Shown piece by piece: positions 1 through 9,633 of a DNA stretch of 64,000 nt. The position numbers were made by a program, and so were the translations under genes. The DNA is from Marsupella aquatica (lineage: Eukaryota; Marchantiophyta), in the NCBI GenBank assembly GCA_973895155.1, contig OZ316895.1:21080001-21144000 (forward strand), read 5' to 3'. Below the pieces are notes generated by a model. The model made no database searches and was not told the DNA's origin. It saw only the letters and a list, made by a program, of their open reading frames with translations. How positions within the stretch are numbered: position 1 is the first letter of the stretch; the number at the start of each line of letters is the position of its first letter.

Positions 1-506
1 CTAAAAATCAAATAAAATCCCTGATGCAACCTCCAAGGTTATGTCCGTGCGCCAGGTTTTATATTTCCACTCCCATCACCCTCATCAGCAGGCTGTTTAT
101 CTAGTCCTGCATCGGTTGTCCATAGCTGACACAATCTGGAAGGTCCCTGTGCTTCATTGAGCTGTATGTATACATGCTAACGAGAACATTTATGTTCTTA
201 TCTATCACAAACTTCCTGATGTCCAGAGCGAGGCTGTTTTGTTGTTTAAAGAATAGTAACAAGACTTGGCGTAATGAAGGTCTCATGAAGTGGAGCTGAC
301 AGAACGAGAGTGGAGCGTAGATACTTGTAGATACTTAAATCACATCAAATGTTTTGTTATGAACTTGCATTTCACAACCACCCTAGACTACATGATCCAG
401 TCGCTCTGGTAGTGGATTTTCCGCCTAAAACTGGTTTTGCTCTGCAGAACGGGACTGGAGAACATTGTCTTCAAGGGCGTAATGTGCTTGTGATTTGTGG
501 ATACAG
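1..506. other. Upstream intron or flank of the 4CL-like gene, no exon recognised
   Basis: The first exon I can identify starts at 507 directly after an acceptor AG, and it begins with the last two bases of a codon, so at least one exon lies further upstream. I looked here for the AMP-binding core motifs expected before the visible part (the P-loop and the aromatic/GLTE-type motif) and did not find them. The stretch is therefore probably intron, with the remaining exons outside the window. Short ORFs here have no family features. Confidence 0.5.
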
Positions 507-1574
507 GGTACTTGAACAATCCGGAGGCAACTGCTGCTACTATAGATAGTGAGGGGTGGCTACATACTGGTGATCTTGGTTACTTTGATGAACTTGGAAG
601 GGTGTGGATAGTAGATCGTTTGAAGGAACTGATCAAGTACAAGGGGTATCAGGTAGGATTATTGACCGTCGTTTTTGGAGCTTAGATATATCATTCCACT
701 TGGAACGAGAAATCTTTTGTAGTTTACTTCACGCTGTGTGAACTGTTGGGAAGCTGAAATCAAATGTGAAGTGTTATCATTGATTGACTTCGTGCGTTGC
801 TAACTTAGTCCCTTGCATTATGGTGGGAGGCAGCATTACGTAACAGAATTTGAAGGAAGCGATGAGATTTCTATCGTCTGAGGCTTTCATGTGGATAGAA
901 CCTTTTTGTGATATATGAATGCGCTGACAGTGTCGCTGAAATTCAATCATCAGGTTGCCCCTGCCGAGCTAGAAGCATTGTTGCTCACACATCCTCAGAT
1001 CATGGATGCAGCTGTGGTCCCGTAAGTGAAGCCTACCCCATCTAGCTTTAAAGAGATTGAAGAAAAGATTCACCTCTCTGTTTTCATTCTTGTTTGGCAA
1101 GGTTTTGGAGAATTTAGCAAACAGCGCAAACTCAGGAGATCCCTTAGTGATACACTACGAGTACTTCGACGAGAAGCTCAAAACACGAAGTTGGAAGTAT
1201 TCTCAATGAGATGTATGTTGCTCTTTTGCAATCTAGGCAACCGGACGAAGAAGCTGGCGAAGTGCCCATCGCATACGTGGTACGGGCTCCAAAGAGCAGT
1301 TTGACTGACAAGCAAATCATGTCCTGGGTGGCACGGCAGGTGAGATTCATACCCAAGCAGAGTCTGCGTTCTGAAAAAGGGTTCAATTCGTCAGGTGGCA
1401 TGGCGAGTCTTCAATTCAAGAGAATTCTCTCAATTGGTTGTACGGTGGTTGCTTGTGCAGGTATCACCCTACAAACGGCTTCGTAAAGTCATATTCATTG
1501 GGCAAATTCCCAAGTCAGCCTCAGGAAAGATCTTGCGCAAGGATCTGGTTCAACTTGGAAAGTCAAAACTCTGA
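507..1574 (+). CDS. 4-coumarate:CoA ligase-like acyl-CoA synthetase, C-terminal part, peroxisomal
   Basis: This is the C-terminal end of an adenylate-forming (ANL) enzyme that makes acyl-CoA from a carboxylic acid, ATP and CoA. Four exons join in phase: 507-652, 954-1021, 1237-1339 and 1461-1574 (stop TGA 1572-1574). Exon 1 has the motif [15 protein letters not shown] and the hinge [13 protein letters not shown], exon 2 [10 protein letters not shown], exon 3 PDEEAGEVP, exon 4 [10 protein letters not shown] and the catalytic-lysine motif [11 protein letters not shown]. These are the conserved A8-A10 motifs of plant 4CL and 4CL-like proteins. The protein ends in Ser-Lys-Leu, a canonical PTS1 signal, which is typical of the peroxisomal 4CL-like clade (jasmonate precursor or fatty-acid/cinnamate activation) and not of cytosolic true 4CL. 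The substrate cannot be decided because the binding pocket lies upstream. The visible exons have no frameshift or internal stop; whether the upstream part is intact is not visible. Confidence 0.9.
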
Positions 1575-4480
1575 ATTTCTGCCTCTCTGGATAACTTTGT
1601 TGGATGCAAATGCAGCCGAAAGTTAAGTAACGCTTTCATTACACCATCAGGCTCAGAGAAGAATGCGAATTTTCACCAGCCGAAGCTATGTGGACGACAA
1701 CGTGGGATGTAAGTGTAGCACTTGAAAGCTACGTCACAGGTATCTCATATCATCCAGCTCACTCAATTCAATGGGAATTGGGAATTTTTCAGTCCGTAGC
1801 AGTGAAGGACTACGTGGGAGTTGAGTGCAGCGATTGAAAGCTAGGTCATTGGTGTTTCCAATCGTCTACGTCATGTTGCTGTACTCCATAGCTCCAGTAT
1901 TCCAGATCGACTTTGTACAGCGTGCAGATTTAGTCGTGTTTCGAACATGAATTTGCAGTCATGCTGACTTTTCCTACAGTCCATCTGTGGAATGAAAGTT
2001 GAGGATGTCTGATAACGAAGAGATTCCAGAGATTTCTCGTTTTTTGGTCAGACTCGAGTTTTACTCGCCTTCCTTCAAATGCAGCTTGATCGAGCTTGTG
2101 CAGGAATTTCTTACAGAACAACCGGCCATAAATTCTCCCTTGATGCTCTCACTTGTACTCAACTCATCGTTGCCACTTGTCGTTTGGTCTCTTTTCCGAG
2201 CTGCTGAGATTTGGATAGAGATTATGGAGACTTTATTCTCAGCGCACGGTGTAGAGTTGATCAACAGTAGCAGAGATGGACATCCCTTCAGTAAAACGAG
2301 AATTCATGTACCTAGATACTCCAGTATGTAATTGATTCAGGACAGTTTGGTGGTCCTTCTATTAGAGGACAATGTTTATAAAGAGATCTCTTTCAGCCGA
2401 CCGGCAGAAGTTGGAATGTGAGCATGGCAGCCCTCGTTCATGCAGCGGCTGGACAACGCAATAACAACAGAACAACGTTAGTGAGATGACGCAATGCAGA
2501 TGAGATGCCACTGTAGAACGTAATATCTACATTGAGAAACGGTTTTGACTACCTCTTCTCCCACAAGAGAAGAAAAGAGTATGGAGGAAACATTCTGAGA
2601 AAATTGTTATCAACCGAATTGATGCTTGCGTCTCATTTCCACTGTGCCACATTTATCGCCGCGTAGGAGTCGACTCTTATGCGATCGTTACAACTACAAT
2701 AGATGCGGCTTCCAAGACCACGCATTAACACAATCGGGTGGCTGGATAAGCCAGGATGAAGAATTAGGGAATTAGGTTCCAGCGCAGTACAAGCGAAGCT
2801 CTCGTGAGGAGTGTCGGAATCGAAAGTGCGTCAATGGTTTCTTTGGCAATAATTGAAGCCGGGGTTCTCTTTCATGTCGCACACATAATTGTTGCCGGAG
2901 TTTGCTTAAGCTTTGCGATAAGATAAGAATTTAGTGACAGCTGCTCCACATATCCTACAAATTGCAGTCGATGATATGGATCTTCGTTACAATATCGCCG
3001 CTAGGCACATGAAGAAGATATTGATTGAGAAGAAAATCAGCAAGTTGGATCATTTCGTTGTCCTCCATTCATTTTTTCCAGCAATCGAGTAGGTCGATGA
3101 CTCTCGAAGAAGACCATTCACCTCTGTCAGTCAGAGTGGTTGGCGACTCTTATTATCTAAACTAATATTGAGTACGCAAGATGGAGGTCGGATAGCCTTC
3201 ACTTACATAGGTGTGGATTGTTCGCCGCGTCGTACGTGTGGCATTGTCAAATTTTCTCATCATCCACATCCTCATGAGGATATAAAAGACTTGAAATCAT
3301 TGGAAGCAACGTGGGGACTTGAAAATTACGATTATGTCATCCTTTCTGCGGATTGACTTACCATATATACATCATCTGAGCTTTGGAGGACGAATAAAGC
3401 TTCGTGGGTAGTCGAATGTCGGCATAAGTTTCCACAGTCCGCATGTCGGGCTTGGAGGATTCTTTCATTGAGGTACAGAAATACGCTTACCGACGTGGCG
3501 AACCTGGGCAACGATACCCCAAGCTCTCGTCGTCAACAGCAGCAACGACCATGGATGTTGCAATTGACGAGTTGGGGGAGGCATCTTTCAAAAGAGAGCT
3601 GGAGAGGGATCACTCGAAGAGGAGTTGCAGGAGGACTCATTCGAAACAGAGCTGGCGAAACAATCACTCGTAATCGACATTGCGATGGCCGCCGCCGACA
3701 ATCCAGGACGTTTGGAAGGTGTACGCGACGGAGCAAGGAGGTCGTCCATGGGGATTGAGAGGAGGAGAATCAGTCAAGAAGGCAATAGTGAGAGCAGTTT
3801 TTCACGAGGGTGCTACTGATGCTCATCCCTAGACAAGGACTAGCGTTTCTACAGAATGCCGTGTATGCCGGATCTCATCAAAATTGAGTTGAGTGGGGAT
3901 GTCCCAGGACACGCTTCAATTCAGGGGCAGCTGGTGAGAATATATCTGGCCCAGATGTACAATTTGATAGTATTGGCCATGCGAGGGCTGCTCCAAACAC
4001 TCACTATCATTCGAGGTCGAGCAACCGTGCATTAAATTCAGTCGGCGAAACATTTGGCGAGTACTAGAGTTGGACGAGCCAATAATGTATCCGTGCAATG
4101 GACTAGGGGTGGTATGATGGTGTGCAATCACATTCCAAATGGAACGAAGACAATCGAAGTCATCCATTTCGATCGACGATCATGCTTATTGTCCTGTAGA
4201 CGTTACGGTGCGGCTGAGATTATTTTCGGAGTCCGGTGCTTGGCCAGGTCACCAACAGAAGAGAGATTCGCTCGACGTTTCCGTTTTCAATCGTCCTGTT
4301 GAGCTCTTTAAACAGCAATTGATGTAGTTGACGTCTCCTCCGCGGTGGTTTTCCGCTTCACGAACGGCCGCGACATGCCGAGGAGCAGCACAGGCTCAGC
4401 AGAGTGCGGCAAACAGAAATGGTATAGGCGCATCGCTACCGACCATCCATCACTCAGAAGTACTTTAGTACCGGACCGAT
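1575..4480. other. Intergenic, no assignable gene
   Basis: Several short ORFs occur on both strands but none shows a family motif or a chain of exons that joins in phase. A related sequence pair at about 1683-1740 and 1795-1852 (shared pattern around 'gaaagctacgtca' and 'gaaagctaggtca') suggests an old small duplication. The only ORF with somewhat protein-like composition is at 2005-2331 and is listed separately. Confidence 0.5.
2005..2331 (+). CDS. Unassigned ORF, 108 codons, possibly spurious
   Basis: The frame opens with ATGTCTGATAACGAAGAG and codes for an acidic start (MSDNEEIPEI) followed by an amphipathic leucine/phenylalanine-rich segment, ISRFLVRLEFYSPSF. That segment has a faint resemblance to the start of the TAF10 histone fold (pattern FL..L..Y.P......L.E), and a stretch near 2935-3050 (VTAAPHILQIAVDDMDLRY) could be read as a second helix-rich exon. 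The similarity is only a handful of identical positions and the rest of TAF10 is not found. It may be a decayed gene piece or chance. I do not assign a function. Confidence 0.15.
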   Translation: MSDNEEIPEISRFLVRLEFYSPSFKCSLIELVQEFLTEQPAINSPLMLSLVLNSSLPLVVWSLFRAAEIWIEIMETLFSAHGVELINSSRDGHPFSKTRIHVPRYSSM

Positions 4481-4730
4481 AGGGCACCATCGGTCCGGCC
4501 GAGACCGCCCAGCTGTGGTACTTCGTCCACAAATCCCATCGATCCATCGGGCATTCGGGCGGGGCGGGGGTAAACGGCACGGAATGGAACGGAACGGAAT
4601 TTGTGTAGCTTCACGTGCCCTTCGCTGTCGTGCCAGCCCGGGCCCCGGCCCCGCCACCGCGCCACCGCTCTGCAAAGTTGCACCACGGTGACAAGGATCG
4701 GATCGGCCGCGTCGATAGGCTTAGCCTTGG
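4481..4730. other. GC-rich island
   Basis: This stretch is far richer in G and C than its surroundings, with runs such as GGGCGGGGCGGGGG near 4557-4571 and CCCGGGCCCCGGCCCCGCC near 4637-4656, and many CpG dinucleotides. It could be a promoter or 5' leader of an unrecognised gene. Overlapping ORFs run through it on both strands, as expected in GC-rich DNA, so they are not evidence of coding. No TATA box or clear downstream gene supports a promoter call. Confidence 0.35.
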
Positions 4731-7700
4731 ACCAACAGGACAGGTTGGATTCAGCTTTGAATTTCCCTGCAAATCAGTTTCAATCTGGACGTCATCTCCA
4801 GTTGAGAAACATTTCGTTTCATTCATCAGACGCAATTCACTCTGTCTTTCTGTCCGTCTATTCATCGATGTACAACACGTCCAGAGCTCTTAATTGTGGT
4901 TCTAAGGTCTGTTAATTGACAGCTTCGATGTCGATCGCCATCAGCTGGAATTTACTGTGACGGAGTACCTGAGCGAGCGAAGAAGTCGCCATCGAGACGC
5001 AAGTTGTTCGGCCTCTTGAAAGACAGACAAGTTTGTTAGCTCGTCCAGAAAGGAGGACATCTGCTATAGACAACTGTCTGGATCGACGCGTACAGCCTGA
5101 ATTGTTTCCATCATTCTACACCGCATTTCGAAAATGATATCGAGTTCCGGTGATGCTAAGGACAACCGTGGGGCTTGGTCAGTCGGGGTATTCGATCCAA
5201 TATGTACTTAACATCCAGCTTCATGTTAGGATGGACGCGATTCGAAGAAGACCTTGAACGCTTCCTAAATTTATCTTCTGCACGGTCTAACCCCGGGGTT
5301 GGAGCTGGCGAGGCAGGACAAACTGTAGAGCTCTGTTCCGATTTAAGACGACTCTCACGAACAATAGCTGGCGAGGTCGTTTCCCGTTTGTCAATTTACA
5401 GAGTTTCAGTTTGAAATCCCACTGTCTTTGCTTCAATGTACAACAGCTGCACACCTCCTCTGACTCGATCGAGTACTATTTCAATGCATGAAGCAGGGGG
5501 GCTCGGCGTTGGGTGTAAGGAATCAACATCCAAAGCCTGTGACGGATGCTGATTTGATTCCAGTGTATGTGCCTTCGTATGAACCATACCGAGTGATTGC
5601 TCCACTTTGCTACGTTGGTACCTACAGCAGTTAGGGGACTCGAAATTGAATCCAAAGGGCGCCAAGGAAGGCGGGACAGTACAGCTGCACGGCCAAAACG
5701 ACTTAATATGGGGCTGCCTAAGAAATCATTCCTTGTAGGGTTGCTACAGACAAAGAGCGGGAGGTCTCCACGGACGACGAGCAAGAGGTCTCTGTGGAAG
5801 AAGATCAAGAAGTGGTTCTCAAGGAAATATGAATGGCTGCTGTTTGTATGGATTGTTCTGCTGGAGTTGTGCAGGATTTCATTCTAGCATGGAGAGGTCC
5901 TCCAGCAGCATCGATCGATCCTTTCCTCAACATGGCCAATAAAACAGAGCTTAGGCACATGTTGGAAGTGTAAGAGTAGTGGTTTCTGAGATTATCCTTC
6001 AGAGTACGACCCCGTCTGAACTTATGAGTAGTCCATAATTTGGACATACAAACACGATGCGAGAGCTCGATCTGAAGAACGAGAAAAGTTTGCTCAATCA
6101 AAGGTACCGGCAAATTGTGCTCATCTGCTGGATTGGCACTCACTAATTCTATTGATTTCCGATACTGTCGAAGTTCGGGCCAACCGGGCGAAAATCGATG
6201 CAAGTCTTAAACCTCGCAGTTGGATCCGAGTATTCCCCATAATTGTACGTAGGCTATTTGGAGGATCTACAGATGAGCCGCGCTCGTCAGTTCCTAAGGA
6301 TTCAAACAAACTGTTGAAACCAATACTTAGGCTCTACTATTGGTGATTGTCTATCCTAGCCTCCAATTCAAGGAGATCCTGATTGAGGACATGGATTATA
6401 GGTGTACTTACCGCACTCGGCAGTATAGCAGCTGTTTTCTTGAAGGTTCTTTTCTTGAGAACTGTCTCCAGTGAAAGGAATGCAGTATATTTGTTCCTAA
6501 AAATGTCCTTCGTGTTGCAGCAGTAGTTCGTGTGGCTTACTGTATTTTTGCGTAAGATTCTATTTGGACCCGCCTGATTCAATGACATTTGGATTATCCC
6601 CTGGACTGAAGACCGAGTGCTTCTTTCGGACGTCCATAAACTGCCCGACAATTGACGTAAATTTCTCAAAGTTCATGATCTACTCCTTCCTGAAACAATT
6701 CTTGTAGCCACGCCGTTGCGTATCGTGCGCATGACGTGATCGCCGAAGTCATACGACCAGTCGAAGGAAGGCCGGAAGGTGGCTGGTGGTATCGGCTGTA
6801 CTCCTTTCGTACAAACTGCTGAATTGAAGCAGCTGGTTGTTACTATGCAATCCCGAGTGCCCCGCAAGCTCTAACCTACAGTACTTCTACAACGGCTAAT
6901 CTGAGTCCTGCTAACCGCATGCGCGCATCAATTCAGCACAATGTACGTACCAGAGGCCGATTACTGTGCCAGGCCGATCAACAATAATAGTGAAGCTAAA
7001 GTTACGGACCAGCCAGGCAGATCAACAATAATAGTGAAGCTGAAGTTACGGACCAAGATCTCACGTTAAGGTCCGAAGTCCGAATATTCGCAAGCATGGT
7101 GTTGCTTTATCGCTGGTTCCTTGTGTGTATATATATCATCACGCTTGATAGAGCTCCTCGTTGTCATAGCCATCATTCGGTCAGTTCAACTTCTTGCGAT
7201 GTCGGTCGCGTTCCGGGAGCGTGTAGGTGTGTCGTTTGTTGTAGTTTGAATTCATCCAACGAAATCCTTTTGAAACACGATGTATTTCCACAGGCGTTAA
7301 ATTGACGAAGACCATTGAGCAATGAGCTAGTACAGTACGCAGCACTAATGCTGACGTTAACTACGTATTGTATGGACAGCATAGTCGGTAGAATGCTAGA
7401 ACAGCTACCCTTGATAGCAATACTCTTGAGGGTGACTATTATTACACAAACAGCCATAGTAGGTAGAATACTAGAAAAAAGCTTTAGCTGCTACAATCAT
7501 CCACCTCGGCCGCAGGAAACAATTTGCCTTGTAGCAGCCATGCGAACATCTGCCTAGCTCGCTCGCTCAGTGTATGTGACAGAGAAACAGGCTGAACCCT
7601 TAGCATGCGAATGCCAGTAGATTGCCGTCTCAGGGTAGGTGACGACAGATAGGTGTCTCAACTACAGGCAGGTGATATATTGCTATGAATTCAATACAGA

Positions 7701-8913
7701 GGATTCTGTCGAAGTTACTAGCCGCATTTTCTGATGTATGTCTAGCAGCACGCTATAGGATTTGAAGTCAAGATATATGTTTGAGCTTCAATTTCTAGGG
7801 TCACCATACATGAGCAGTGCCGACCAGTAACTTCTTTTTGAGAATGCTTAAGATCTGTGTCCTGATTCGATGAATGCCTAGCTGTGGTGATCGAGCATTG
7901 CGAGATCAAAATTGATCTGTAGTTTCAGACGGGCGAGGCGCCCTTAGAGGGCCATGCATGTCACTAGTACGACTCGAAAATATATCGAGCTAAAGGTATA
8001 TGGAAGGTGCAATTTCTGTGGTGCTAAATTTGTCCGAAGCATTATTAACCGAAGCAAAAGTATTTCAGTTCCATGTCCAGCTGCTAGGTAGTACCCTCTT
8101 GCACTATCTTGTGAGCTCAAAAGTGGTTTAATGCTTGGAAGCGATTTCAGGGTCAGTCGCTCAGTAGTAAGCCATGCCTGTCGGCGTTAAATAATCCTAT
8201 TACGGGTATATGATCAATGCAAATCACAACGGACTCATCAACTACTTCTGCAGCATTTGCGGTACTCGTGCGATGGGATATGTTAAATGCATCCAAGCAT
8301 GCAAGAAGTTGGACTCTTGTACAGACGACAAAGTCTTTCGCCTCCGAAAGTGACAGTCACCTTTGACAGCTCAAATGGACTGTTGCTATGATCTCAAATC
8401 TCCGTGCCTCTCAGAGATGAGTTGTCGACGACTAGCGGAGTGAGCGTCGCCGAGCGCTGAAAGGATTTTTGAGCTCGCTTCTATATCTTTTAATGCCTTG
8501 GCGTTGTGTGAATTACAATTGCTCTTTCAATCAGGATAGTTATGTACTGTACGTTTCCGGAGATTGAAGTTGAGCGAGGTTTGGCCGGAGAAGGTGCTGC
8601 ATCGGACTGAAAGCTAGGCTGAGTGCGCTTATTGACGCTGGATCGGCCCTTCTTCATGGTAGCTGCGTAGACAACGACGTTTTTCAGGAGTGCTTGTCAT
8701 TCAATTTCACGTGCCAAAGTTCTCCTCTTCAGTATGGACATTGATTGGAGGCGCACCACTAGTTTTTCAAATCTAGAGATTTCGGGTCAAAATTCAGCTA
8801 ATGTTTGTACAGTTTTCCGATGACCACCTAGTGATGTGATTCAACACGTTATGAAACAGTTCTTTCGATCCCAATGTGATTTAAGAGGTCGGGCCTGTGC
8901 TTGATTCGCGCCT
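4731..8913. other. Intergenic, no gene recognised, one small tandem duplication
   Basis: I found no exon chain or conserved motif on either strand. Small ORFs of 60-130 codons overlap one another on both strands and contain no known signatures. The segment includes a 44-bp tandem duplication (listed separately) and a repeated phrase 'catagtcggtagaatgctaga' / 'catagtaggtagaatactaga' at about 7378 and 7455. Confidence 0.5.
6970..7057. repeat. 44-bp tandem duplication
   Basis: Two adjacent copies (6970-7013 and 7014-7057) share the core ATCAACAATAATAGTGAAGC followed by an AGTTACGGACCA block. By eye they differ at only a few bases. It lies about 2.5 kb upstream of the HKT gene and has no visible function. 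Confidence 0.85.
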
Positions 8914-9111
8914 ATGCACCCTACTACGCGTGACTTCGAGATCGACGCAACTGATATGTCACCTGGGAGACTTGTGAGAACAAACCGGATGGCGACGGAG
9001 GGCGTGACATTCGAACAGCTGCAGCTGATCACTCGGCGTCTAGGCCAGCCAGAGGACTATTTCATACCGTTCCTCGAGCCGCATGCAGCACGGTGGAGAC
9101 ATTCGACTTAG
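8914..9111 (+). CDS. Unassigned small ORF upstream of HKT
   Basis: A 65-codon frame beginning ATGCACCCTACTACG. The protein is polar, with the segments DMSPGRLVRTNRMATEG and EQLQLITRRLGQPEDYF, and looks more protein-like than most random frames nearby. It has no membrane segment or known motif, ends about 490 bp before the HKT start, and could be a chance ORF or part of a long 5' leader. No function assigned. Confidence 0.15.
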   Translation: MHPTTRDFEIDATDMSPGRLVRTNRMATEGVTFEQLQLITRRLGQPEDYFIPFLEPHAARWRHST

Positions 9112-9604
9112 CTACAGAAATGGGACCTTCTATTTGGCTGGATACTGGGATACAGTGCAGTGACACAAAAGCATGGAATTGGACATCAGGAACAATTCTT
9201 GTCCTCGAACGATAAAACCGTAAGTTCTTTCTGTTTCAAGAACCCCGGGGGCGTTCACTTCAATTCAACACGGGCGAGGCTTTATACATTACTCATAGGT
9301 ACGTTCCATGAGCGTTGATGATGTTGCAGATCGAATCCGTGCAGAAAGACCGTTTAATTTGTGAATTCCTGAATTATTTCTAGCGAGAATTATCTTAGAT
9401 GTATTATGAGTGATGTTGTTACTTACAGGACTGGTCGGGACCTGAATTCCATCGCCCGATCCTCAGGCACACTTCGTTGGAAGTTTATGCCTAGATCATT
9501 ATCAGCAGTTCGGACTATGACAAAGTTGTTTTGGTTTTGATGTTTCTTTTTGACGCTGCACCTGTACAGCATTTGAATGGAAATTCGAGGTTGAATGACG
9601 AGAA
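9112..9604. promoter_or_regulatory. Presumed 5' flank and leader of the HKT gene
   Basis: The half-kilobase before the HKT ATG has no clear TATA box that I could single out. Polypyrimidine-AG strings such as the one ending at 9570 (ctgtacag) could be acceptors of a 5' UTR intron. Two short upstream ORFs lie right before the start codon and are listed separately. Confidence 0.35.
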
Positions 9605-9633
9605 ATGATGGAGGGCCCTATCCAGCAAAGTGA
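9577..9633 (+). promoter_or_regulatory. Two upstream ORFs at the HKT start codon
   Basis: The first, ATG at 9577, has five sense codons and stops at TGA 9592-9594. The second, ATG at 9595, starts immediately after it, runs twelve sense codons out of frame through the HKT ATG at 9605, and stops at 9631-9633. If both are in the mature leader, ribosomes would need leaky scanning or reinitiation to reach HKT. The transcription start is unknown, so their presence in the mRNA is an inference. Confidence 0.35.

Noticed and set aside
3168-3356. ORF with IAFTYIGVDCSPRRTCGIVKF on the plus strand
   Set aside because: The frame has no ATG at its start, no recognisable motif and no neighbouring exon that joins in phase.
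5476-6203. Overlapping 110-132 codon ORFs on the minus strand
   Set aside because: They overlap other frames on both strands, have compositions typical of random translation (rich in Ser, Arg, Leu) and no motif or splice partner.
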